Below are positions 15,979-23,911 of a stretch of 40,824 bases of DNA, in pieces. Source of the stretch: Methanomicrobiales archaeon. Lineage in GTDB: Archaea > Halobacteriota > Methanomicrobia > Methanomicrobiales > Methanospirillaceae. Below the pieces are notes generated by a model. The model was not told where the DNA came from. It did no database searches and worked only from the letters and a program-made list of their open reading frames with translations. The stretch's first letter is position 1. Each line of letters begins with the position of its first letter. Made by a program: the position numbers and the translations under genes. The stretch lies in assembly GCA_025350045.1 (NCBI GenBank), contig JANXYM010000077.1, positions 1-40,824 of the forward strand. The letters run 5' to 3'.

Positions 15979-16276
15979 CACTGCAGATCACCCATTCGTA
16001 TATGTTGATTAGGGCATAGATCAAAAAAAAATTCACGCCCTTTTTATTAATGGAACATTCCCGTGCCGTTATCTGGATAATGCAGAAAAATGAACTCCGG
16101 TAACGGGATATAGCACATTGCCAGAGTCGTAAAGGGAAAAACAAGAGTAATCCAAGAATCGGAGGCGATTACTGCGAGCCCGTGAGCGAGGGACCACACC
16201 AAAACTTAAGTCAGAACCAAATATTCCTCATCCCCATCCACTATTGTAGAATATTATACGCAACAAAGAAGTGTTC

Positions 16277-16307
16277 CGGCGGAGATCAAACGCCGCACTC
16301 TTTTTTT
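16277..16307 (+). terminator. Hairpin plus T-run
   Basis: CGGCG (16277-16281) pairs with CGCCG (16291-16295) over a 9-nt loop, with GTG/CAC able to extend the stem around a 3-nt bulge, followed by T7 at 16301-16307. It is 300 bp after the nearest upstream coding gene, which suggests it ends another transcript. Confidence 0.45.
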
Positions 16308-16343
16308 CTCCCCACTCGTTTTCCCGGGAGGGATCGATCGCCA

Positions 16344-16351
16344 TTAAATAA
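16344..16351 (+). promoter_or_regulatory. TATA box for the HEAT-repeat gene
   Basis: TTAAATAA ends 30 nt before the ATG at 16382, the spacing of a leaderless or very short leader archaeal transcript. Confidence 0.5.
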
Positions 16352-16381
16352 CAAAACACCGTGATATTTCAATGAGATATT

Positions 16382-16984
16382 ATGGAAGCAAAAAATGTAC
16401 CCGATAAGCCCGAAGGAGCAGAAGTTCTCGAGAAAATGAATCTTGAAGGATTGATAAAATCTCTTCTCGATAGCACAGATCCGAACATCCGGCAATATGC
16501 GGCATACCTTCTGGGACAGGCCAGGAATCCTCGTGCAATTGAACCGCTCGTCCACGCACTTGCAGATTTCGACAAGTCTGTTCGTGAACAGGCTATGCTT
16601 GCCCTTTCCACTCTGGGAAAAGCGGCGATTGAACCGCTGTCTGAAGCAATGAAGGAGCCCAAATGGGAGACCCGGTACCGTGCAGCAGAAGCACTTGGAA
16701 TGATAGCCGATGCAAAAGCTGTCCAGCCCCTGATCCAGGGTCTCAGGGACAACCGGGATCACGTGCGGTATATGGCAGCGAAGGGATTGCGTGAATTCGG
16801 GGACTCCGATGCGATTGATCCGATGATCATTCTCCTCAAGGATGAGAATACTTATGTCCGGATGATGGTGGCCCGGGCCCTCGGTGCAATCGGAGGAAAG
16901 AAAGTACACGCGGCCCTCTCCACGGCCCTTGAAGCTGAAAAGGACGATAAGGTAAAAGAAGCGATTCGCGAATCAATGAATTAG
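16382..16984 (+). CDS. HEAT-repeat (PBS lyase-like) protein
   Basis: The 200-residue protein is built of about five helical repeats of roughly 31 residues, each like RQYAAYLLGQARNPRAIEPL or RYRAAEALGMIADAKAVQPL, with the Arg-x-x-Ala-Ala-x-x-Leu-Gly core of PBS-lyase type HEAT repeats. Such proteins are protein-binding scaffolds. No signal peptide or catalytic part is seen. The partner is unknown. It is followed 150 bp later by the ankyrin gene, another repeat scaffold. Confidence 0.85.
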   Translation: MEAKNVPDKPEGAEVLEKMNLEGLIKSLLDSTDPNIRQYAAYLLGQARNPRAIEPLVHALADFDKSVREQAMLALSTLGKAAIEPLSEAMKEPKWETRYRAAEALGMIADAKAVQPLIQGLRDNRDHVRYMAAKGLREFGDSDAIDPMIILLKDENTYVRMMVARALGAIGGKKVHAALSTALEAEKDDKVKEAIRESMN

Positions 16985-17134
16985 TTTTTCATTTGATTCT
17001 AAAATACCTTGTTTCCTGCAAATCCGGCGCTTCTGGTGTGTGTTTCTATGGATGCAATCTGGCTACGGTTAAAACCAAAAGATCTATTTTTTAATACCAG
17101 AAATTGTATTAAAATATGAGCGTGTGCCACAACT

Positions 17135-18379
17135 ATGGATTTCGATAAGATGCTTCCCCGCACTTCCGATTTATTGCTGATGGAAGCAGTGGACACAACA
17201 AATTTTGAATCAGTCCGGGTGCTTGTATCCAAAGGGGCAAACGTAAATTACCGCGGGACGCATGGTGAGACCCCCCTGCTCAAATCCCTCATGTGCGACG
17301 ATCCCCGGATCTGCCAGTTTCTGCTCGAGTCCGGTGCAGATGTCAATATTCCGACAGCCAACGGGTATAGTCCCATCTCCTTTGCATGCCTCCAGAATAA
17401 TTTTGAATATGTCCGGATGCTGCTTAAGCATCATGCAAAGATCAACCAGAAAACACAGGATGGCTGGACGCCGCTCCTCATCGCATCAACGAACTCTTCG
17501 GTGTTTTTTGAAAACCAGGAGCATGATTTCTACCACAGTCTTACGGAGATAATGTACAAATACGCCCATTATCACCCGGATTATAATCCGCTCCACATCG
17601 TGAATATGCTCCTGAATGCCGGAGCGAATCCCTCAGACTCCAATATGTTTGGGATGACCCCGCTGATGGCAGCATCGAGCATGGCGAATTACCGGATTGC
17701 AGGAATGATCCTGGAACATACTCCGGCAGTTGATCTGCGGGATATGGAGGGAAAGACTGCCCTGATGTACGCAGTGACTTCTACTATAGAAGAGTTGATT
17801 GAAAGTTTGATCCACCTGCGGCTTGTGGGAGTTGAGATCAAATTATCTGATTTTATGACTCCTGCAGCTCTTGCTCAGATCAAACCGCAGTTCGAGCCGG
17901 CAAAAGAGCTCTGCGTTAATCGTCTGCTTGAGGCTGGTGCAGATATCCATGCAAAGGATCAGAAGGGATTCTCAATTCTCACGCATGCAGCCAGAACCGG
18001 CAATGTAAATATTGTGAAAAATATAGTTTCACATGGTGCGGATCCAGATGTAAAATCCCCAAAAGGGATTACCCCGCTCTATGCTGCGGCGATCAATGGG
18101 CATAACGATGTCCTGGAGTTTTTGCTCTCAAAGGGTGTTGATATTGACGGGCGACTGAATGATGGTGAAACCCCGCTCATGGCAGCGGTCTGGAACGGCC
18201 AGGTAGAGACGGTCGATCTTCTTATCAGGAAAGGAGCGAACGTGCATGCAAAGAAAGTCACAACGTACAAGCCTTCCGGAGAATCCAGTCTTGTATGGGC
18301 AGTGCATAAGCATCGCAAGGAAAAGAACGAGAACTATGATATTATTTTCCAGTTGCTCGCCGATGCAGGTGCTGAATGA
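17135..18379 (+). CDS. Ankyrin-repeat protein
   Basis: The 414-residue protein has about nine to ten ankyrin repeats across its length, with clear units such as GANVNYRGTHGETPLLKSLM, GADVNIPTANGYSPISFAC, GADPDVKSPKGITPLYAAA and GVDIDGRLNDGETPLMAAV. A less regular stretch around 215-255 breaks the array. No signal peptide. Ankyrin arrays bind other proteins; the target is unknown. A TATA-like TTTTTTAATACC (17088-17097) lies about 38 nt before the ATG at 17135. Confidence 0.9.
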   Translation: MDFDKMLPRTSDLLLMEAVDTTNFESVRVLVSKGANVNYRGTHGETPLLKSLMCDDPRICQFLLESGADVNIPTANGYSPISFACLQNNFEYVRMLLKHHAKINQKTQDGWTPLLIASTNSSVFFENQEHDFYHSLTEIMYKYAHYHPDYNPLHIVNMLLNAGANPSDSNMFGMTPLMAASSMANYRIAGMILEHTPAVDLRDMEGKTALMYAVTSTIEELIESLIHLRLVGVEIKLSDFMTPAALAQIKPQFEPAKELCVNRLLEAGADIHAKDQKGFSILTHAARTGNVNIVKNIVSHGADPDVKSPKGITPLYAAAINGHNDVLEFLLSKGVDIDGRLNDGETPLMAAVWNGQVETVDLLIRKGANVHAKKVTTYKPSGESSLVWAVHKHRKEKNENYDIIFQLLADAGAE

Positions 18380-18628
18380 CCCTCGTTTTTATTTATCCCC
18401 TATTGCCTTTTTGGAGTTACCTTACGATCCCCTCATGAAAAAAACCCGACGATTCTCATTTTTTCCCGGTCAAACAGGTTTTCATAATAAACCTTCCAAT
18501 AATTGAATCTGAATAATTCATTTGTTTTTTCAAAAAAAAACCAAATATTTATTGACTTTTGCGTGGTTTATTCTGATTACTACGTTTGTACCAGTACATT
18601 CCGTGGGTGACAAAAAATCTAACAAGGG

Positions 18629-20788
18629 ATGAACATGGCCGACAAGGATTTCTTCAGCTTAAAAGACCGGTCATTTTCCCTTTATCTCCTTCTTGCAATG
18701 GTAGTGCTGATCGTTATTGTGATCGGACTTGTTGCGGTGAATGACTATTACAACACAAAAAATATGTTTGAGAGAAATTCACAGCATCTCCAGCGACAGA
18801 CAGAACAGGATATTATTGCAACGGTGAAGATGACCGATGCCAGTTATACTCTTTACGATAACAGCCTCAATGACCTGATGCGCAGGGGATTTGATCCCGT
18901 ACTGGCAGAGTATGAGCGTTCCGGAAGAATCCCTTCACGCATGAACCTGACTGATGTGAAATACGACCTGGGTGAGCAGTTCGATGTGTATATTATCAAT
19001 GAATCCGGGGTCATTGAATTCACCACATTTGAACCGGAACTGGGTCTGGACTTCAGAGCATACCCGGAATTTTATGTGTACCTGACAAAGATCAGGAACG
19101 CTGAAGGTTTCTACCCTGACAGAATTGTTGACGAGCAGATGGGTAATGGCACAGCCCGCAAATATGCCTATATGCCTACACCGGATCACCGGTTTCTGCT
19201 TGAACTGGGACTTGCAAAAACCTCATTTCCCGGACAGCGGTTATCCCTCCAGTATAAAAAAGCCATTGACCGGATTGCTTCGGCCAACCCGTATATCGAT
19301 CGGGTCAGGATCTTCAATGTTGAAGGAGAACTCACTGACAATTCCTCTGAAATCATCGACGACTCTACGCGAAAAACGCTTGAAGCCGTAGTGAAACAGC
19401 GGGGCGATATCACCATTTCAGTACCCGAATCGGGGTTGTCAGTACGGTACCTGTTCATTGACCTGAAAAGCGAACAGTATGGCTCCGACCTGAGCCGGAT
19501 AGTGGAGATTACCTATAATGAGGCGATGCTTGAAAAGGCGTCCGGGGGGCATGGCCAGTTCCACCTGCTTGTCGCCATTCTGGCACTTATCATCGGATTT
19601 TTTGCAGCATTTTTCCTTTCCCGGTACCTGTCAAAACCTATCGCCGGTATTGTGCGGGATGTCGACCGGATTTCTGATGGTGATCTTGACTGGAAGATTT
19701 CGCCAACCCATGTGGCAGAATTTCAGGGAATGGAACAGAGCATCAATACGATGGTCCTCTCGTTAAAAACCGCGCTTCGCGATGTACAGGACGAAAAATC
19801 ATTTCAGCAGGAGATGATCAATCACCTCCCGGTAGCGGTATTTGTTAAGAATTCCGATGACGGCAAATATATTTTCTGGAATACGACAAGCGAACAGATG
19901 TTCGACCGCCTTGCAACGAATGTAATCGGAAAGACCGCTCGCGAAGTTTTTCCTGGAACAATGGCAAGCGTCATTGAAAAAGAAGATCTTGAAGCAATAA
20001 GCAGCAGAGTTCACACGAGCAATAAAAAGATCTCCAATACCCTTTTTGGTGAACGAATCATCCATCTGGTGAAAGTGCTGATATCTGATTCTTCGGGGAC
20101 ACCACGCTACATCCTTGGGATGGCAGAGGATTTAACTCAGCAGACTGCCAGCCTGAAGCTGGATCTTCTCTACAGTATTACCCGGAGTGATATTCTCGAT
20201 CAGCTCTCCGTAATTATGAATTCGCTTGAACGGGCACAGCTCAAGACTACGGAAGATTCCATGCAGGCATTTTTTGATAATACTATCGGTTCGGTTGAAT
20301 CCATCAGGAACCAGATAGGATTTATCAGGGCTCTTCAGGATCTGGGTATTGTATCCCCGAAATGGCAGCATACCGCTACATCTTTCGAACATGCCATAAC
20401 TCTTCTCCCAGTAAACCGGATTGACATCCGTGCGGAAGTGGACGATTTTGAACTGTATGCAGATCCTCTCCTCCCCCGGGTCTTTTATAAGCTTCTGGAA
20501 AATTCTCTGCGGCACGGGGGTCGCCAACTGACAGAAATCCGGCTCACTGCCCATATTTCAGAGGGTATCCTCCGTCTCATATATACGGATAATGGTATCG
20601 GGATCCCTATTGATCAGAAACAAAAGATATTTGATTTCCGTCAGGGCTCAGGAACCGGAATGGGTTTGTTTCTCGTCCGGGAAATTCTGGGCTTTACTTC
20701 CATCACGATAACAGAGATCGGTACCCCGGGAAAAGGCGTTCGGTTTGAGATCGTTGTACCTCCGGGCAAGTTCCGTCTGAATGGTTGA
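18629..20788 (+). CDS. Membrane sensor kinase, Cache/HAMP/PAS/HATPase, lacking the expected His
   Basis: The 719-residue protein has a transmembrane helix at about 20-42, a large external sensor (43-312, Cache-like with a YIINESGVIEFTT strand), a second helix at about 313-333, HAMP (334-385), PAS (about 394-515) and a C-terminal ATPase domain. The ATPase motifs are intact: Asn625 (LLENSLRHGG), Asp654 (DNGIGIP) and a G2 loop at 673-680 (GSGTGMGL). In methanogen kinases of this type the dimerisation helix carries TRHDILNQ, with His as phosphoacceptor; here it reads TRSDILDQ with Ser520 (codon AGT at 20186-20188). No receiver gene is adjacent. The start is ATG at 18629 or 18635. Confidence 0.85.
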   Translation: MNMADKDFFSLKDRSFSLYLLLAMVVLIVIVIGLVAVNDYYNTKNMFERNSQHLQRQTEQDIIATVKMTDASYTLYDNSLNDLMRRGFDPVLAEYERSGRIPSRMNLTDVKYDLGEQFDVYIINESGVIEFTTFEPELGLDFRAYPEFYVYLTKIRNAEGFYPDRIVDEQMGNGTARKYAYMPTPDHRFLLELGLAKTSFPGQRLSLQYKKAIDRIASANPYIDRVRIFNVEGELTDNSSEIIDDSTRKTLEAVVKQRGDITISVPESGLSVRYLFIDLKSEQYGSDLSRIVEITYNEAMLEKASGGHGQFHLLVAILALIIGFFAAFFLSRYLSKPIAGIVRDVDRISDGDLDWKISPTHVAEFQGMEQSINTMVLSLKTALRDVQDEKSFQQEMINHLPVAVFVKNSDDGKYIFWNTTSEQMFDRLATNVIGKTAREVFPGTMASVIEKEDLEAISSRVHTSNKKISNTLFGERIIHLVKVLISDSSGTPRYILGMAEDLTQQTASLKLDLLYSITRSDILDQLSVIMNSLERAQLKTTEDSMQAFFDNTIGSVESIRNQIGFIRALQDLGIVSPKWQHTATSFEHAITLLPVNRIDIRAEVDDFELYADPLLPRVFYKLLENSLRHGGRQLTEIRLTAHISEGILRLIYTDNGIGIPIDQKQKIFDFRQGSGTGMGLFLVREILGFTSITITEIGTPGKGVRFEIVVPPGKFRLNG

Positions 20789-20879
20789 TTCAGTACCGGT
20801 AAGCAGTCCGCTATGAGGGGTAGAGGTTTTTTCAAATCTCTGAATTAAACTGTCCGAAATTTTTTCCTATAATCGGTTG

Positions 20880-20909
20880 GTTCAATCATTGAACTGGCGG
20901 AATTTTTTT
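20880..20909 (+). terminator. Candidate terminator in convergent spacer
   Basis: GTTCAA and TTGAAC (20880-20885, 20889-20894) form a 6-bp stem over a TCA loop, followed by T7 at 20903-20909. It follows the sensor kinase stop by 90 bp in the gap before the convergent CoA-transferase. The same palindrome could instead be a protein-binding site. Confidence 0.35.
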
Positions 20910-21078
20910 GTATTTATTACCGCTTTGTTTCCATTCTGCAGGGAAGATAACCTATCTGTTCTTTTACCGGAGATCTTGTGATGAATCAGTCCTGTGATCA
21001 TGACTGGAATTTTTTTTTGGTTTTTTAAAGAGGACCTGTTAACTTCTCTGTTCCCGACCCACTTAATCCCCCCATTTA

Positions 21079-22386
21079 TCAGACCAGGTACATATCCTCC
21101 GCGTGTCTCATCAGTTCGTCCCTGAACTTTGGATGAGCGAGGGAGATGATCGCAAGTGCCCGTTCACGGGTTGATTTCCCTTTCAGGTTCACGATCCCAT
21201 GCTCGGTTGCAAGGAAATGGGTATCGGCTCGCGGTGTTGTGACAACCGATCCGGAAGCAAGCCTCGGCACGACCCGGGAGATGGTTCCGGCTTTTGCCGT
21301 GGAATAAAATGCAAGAAACGATTTTCCCCCGCGTGATGCAAATGCACCGCGGACAAAATCCAGCTGGCCTCCGGTTCCCGAGAATGTTGCCCCTTCAAGA
21401 TACTCCGCATTTGCCTGCCCAAGGAGATCTACTTCGAGCACCGAATTGATAGAGATCATAGTGTCATTCTGTGCGATGACGGATGGTAAACAGACATAGG
21501 AGGCGGCATAGCTCTCCATACTGGGGTTGTCGTTCATGAACTCGTACATCCGTTTTGTTCCTGCCGCAGTGGTATATACGTGCTTACGCGGGTGGAGGTT
21601 CTTTCTCCTGCCATTTGCCACTCCCGCCTCAATAAGATTGACCATCCCCTCGGTTAGCATCTCCGTGTGAATCCCGATATCCTTATGATCTTTTAAATAT
21701 CGTGTGACTGCATTGGGAAGGTTTCCGATACCCATCTGGATGGTTGCACCATCCGGTACCATTGCCGCAATTGCCGGACCGATGATCTCATCTTCAGGTT
21801 TTGCCTCGGCGATACAGAGCTCCATGAGCGGGACGTGGTTCTCAACCACTGCATCCACTTCGGAGATATGGATGAGGGAATCGCCAAACACCCGTGGCAT
21901 ATTCCGGTTCACCTCGACAAAGAGCCGTTTGCAGTGCCGGGCTGCTGTTGAAAAATAATCGTTTGCCGTGCCCAGGCTGAAGAATCCTGCCTCGTCCACA
22001 GGAGAGACAGTAGCCATTGCGATATCCGTATCCATGTATTCAGAAACAATCCGTGGAATCTGGTGCAGGTAGGAGGGAACATGATAATTCAGGCCAACTT
22101 TCACGGAATCACGATCCGCGGCTCCGACAAACCAGGAATAGTTCTCAATACAATCGCAGAGATCCGGGGAAAGGACCGTTTTTGTTGCGTGTTCACGGGG
22201 AAGGAACGTATAGACTTTGAGATCCCTGACCCCTCCATTCCTCACCCGATCTGCAAGGGCGGTAAGGAGTGCCGGGGGCTGTGCTATACTCATGCCATAC
22301 ACGATGGTATCTCCGTTTTTCACCCGTTCCATTGCTTTCTGTGGGCTGGTTGTTTTCTCCTCATACTGTTGAGCTGCTGTTTTCAT
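21079..22386 (-). CDS. Acetyl-CoA hydrolase/CoA-transferase family
   Basis: From the ATG at 22386 the product is 435 residues, a two-domain class I CoA-transferase of the acetyl-CoA hydrolase / 4-hydroxybutyrate or butyryl-CoA:acetate transferase type. The N-terminal half has the GD.I.YGMSIAQPPALLTAL opening; the C-terminal half has the IQMGIGNLPNAV loop, GIHTEMLTEG with the likely catalytic Glu, and the GTGGQLDFVRGA motif. It would swap CoA between acyl groups and acetate, or hydrolyse acetyl-CoA; the substrate cannot be told from sequence. The frame extends to 22446 but the extra 20 residues are hydrophobic and unlike the family. Confidence 0.85.
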   Translation of the reverse strand: MKTAAQQYEEKTTSPQKAMERVKNGDTIVYGMSIAQPPALLTALADRVRNGGVRDLKVYTFLPREHATKTVLSPDLCDCIENYSWFVGAADRDSVKVGLNYHVPSYLHQIPRIVSEYMDTDIAMATVSPVDEAGFFSLGTANDYFSTAARHCKRLFVEVNRNMPRVFGDSLIHISEVDAVVENHVPLMELCIAEAKPEDEIIGPAIAAMVPDGATIQMGIGNLPNAVTRYLKDHKDIGIHTEMLTEGMVNLIEAGVANGRRKNLHPRKHVYTTAAGTKRMYEFMNDNPSMESYAASYVCLPSVIAQNDTMISINSVLEVDLLGQANAEYLEGATFSGTGGQLDFVRGAFASRGGKSFLAFYSTAKAGTISRVVPRLASGSVVTTPRADTHFLATEHGIVNLKGKSTRERALAIISLAHPKFRDELMRHAEDMYLV

Positions 22387-23189
22387 GATATCGCATTTGA
22401 GGAATAGTACGAGAGCAATGATAAAATGGATGGCAAAAAAGCACAAACTATTACCCCCCCTGTTACTTCAGGTTCTAACGTTCCGGGTTACCAGGTCAAT
22501 GATGCGGTATCCGGGGAGCAATCGGGAAATCTGTCTGGTATTTCAATTTCCAAATCATTTCGTGACACATGGGAATTATCCATCATCTTTAAACCGTTTC
22601 TGATGATTCAGGTTCTAGTACCTATCTCAAAGGGTACAGGCTGAACCTCCTGCAATTTTGTGAATTTATATCATCTTCCATTGAACTTGGTATGCTGGTT
22701 GAGTCCTCATACCGGGATTCACTGCAATACAAGAAGAGGAGATCCAGTGCATCATTGGACATGAGCCCTTCTGGGCGCTAACTGCATACTATACCAAACC
22801 AAAAACGCTGCCCATCTGCTCTTCCCACTATCATACACAACATGAGAAGTGATGAACATGAAAAACAACCCCTGTCCGAAGAACGATCCACATTATGTCC
22901 CGCAGCCTGCACGGGCTTCATCCATTAACGATGAAAATACGTCTCCGAATCAGTTACCTGCTGGTGGCTGGTTGTGTGAGATCAGCTCACGTGAGAACTG
23001 GCGAACAACCACGATTGTCCACCGTCACCGGGACCAGGCAGCATCGGTCCACTCGCCCTGATGTTACATCACTGAGGCACATCGCACGTGAATCCGCTCA
23101 TCTACAGCACATCCTGCCGGTTGTTACCTGACCGTCAGTCTTCTTAAAAAAGTTTTTTTAACGGGTCCCTTCCTGCTATGGGTTCACGA
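22387..23189. other. 800-bp gene-poor stretch
   Basis: Several short frames exist (22426-22644, 72 codons; 22849-23061, 70 codons), none with a recognisable domain. The second starts GTGATGAACATGAAA and encodes a polar, Pro/Asn-rich peptide; a real small gene there is possible but unproven. A TATA-like ATTTATATC (22662-22670) is followed by three small hairpins: GGTATG/CATACC (22689-22713), CACTG/CAGTG (22720-22749) and GCCC-TTCT-GGGC (22765-22776). A small RNA is possible. Confidence 0.4.
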
Positions 23190-23852
23190 TCAATTTCCGC
23201 ATCTGACCTGTGTATAGGACTCTACGAGAATAATTTCGCAGCCTGCAGGAAACACATCGTTCCTTACTGTGCTGGTATTGATACTGTATTTTGAGCGGGG
23301 TGAGGATCCCTGTATATCCACCAGTTTTCCCTTGATGATCAGGCAGTTGCCTACTTGTGCGTTTTTCACTTCACGTTCCAGAGTGGCGTTCAGGAACACA
23401 AGGTGGTTGTTGCTGATGTGCTCATCGATATATTCCTCGGTAAGACCGGTGAAGGTCGGGACCTCATAATTGTACTCGAGTGTGCGAGTCCCCATGGTAA
23501 ATGTGAAGTACTGGAGAATATCCGGTTTCACAAGATCGCCGTTTACTACCGCGAGATCGAGAACAATAATCCCGTCAGGCATTGTGGCGGGGTACTCATG
23601 CCTCCCGACAATTTTACCGGCCAGTGTATAGGCATAGTTTGACGCAAGAGTAAACCGCCAGTCACCTGAGGTTTTGGTATATTGCTGCGATGCAGCGAGG
23701 GGGATCTGGAAAAATCCGCCATTGCCGGGGAGTTCCGAGGGTTCATGAGACGGCACACCGGTGCCTGAGACGAGATTGAAGATAAGAAAGCCGATGATGA
23801 GGAGCGGGACGAGGATGACTAACCATTCCAGAACAGTGCGGAGGCGTGTCAT
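23190..23852 (-). CDS. Membrane-anchored hypothetical protein
   Basis: The 220-residue product has one N-terminal transmembrane helix (about 10-30, LEWLVILVPLLIIGFLIF) and an external beta-rich domain (DWRFTLASNYAYTLAGKI, GIIVLDLAVVNGD, TRTLEYNYEVPTF). The fold pattern, a strand-rich domain with a late LVFLNATLEREVKNAQ, resembles DUF4352-type immunoglobulin-like domains, but the match is not sure. No known function. It lies 59 bp after the MetG stop on the same strand and may be cotranscribed with it. Confidence 0.7.
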   Translation of the reverse strand: MTRLRTVLEWLVILVPLLIIGFLIFNLVSGTGVPSHEPSELPGNGGFFQIPLAASQQYTKTSGDWRFTLASNYAYTLAGKIVGRHEYPATMPDGIIVLDLAVVNGDLVKPDILQYFTFTMGTRTLEYNYEVPTFTGLTEEYIDEHISNNHLVFLNATLEREVKNAQVGNCLIIKGKLVDIQGSSPRSKYSINTSTVRNDVFPAGCEIILVESYTQVRCGN

Positions 23853-23911
23853 AGGAAAAAGGGGGATCAGGATTTTTTTTTGGTGTTTATCCGTGATATT
23901 TTTGGGATAAT

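Larger units (their letters stand above)
15979..16381. other. Gene-free spacer with candidate structured RNA and terminator
   Basis: No protein gene. A TATA-like GATATAG (16107-16113) is followed by a 6-bp hairpin GTAATC/GATTAC (16147-16152 and 16167-16172), a GC-rich segment (CGAGCCCGTGAGCGAGGG), and a terminator-like hairpin with a T7 run at 16301-16307. Together these suggest a plus-strand RNA of about 170 nt. The HEAT gene has its own TATA box after it. Confidence 0.3.

Noticed and set aside
16168-16192. GC-rich CGAGCCCGTGAGCGAGGG segment considered as a repeat or transposon relic
   Set aside because: No second copy or inverted repeat was found in the window; kept only as part of the candidate RNA.
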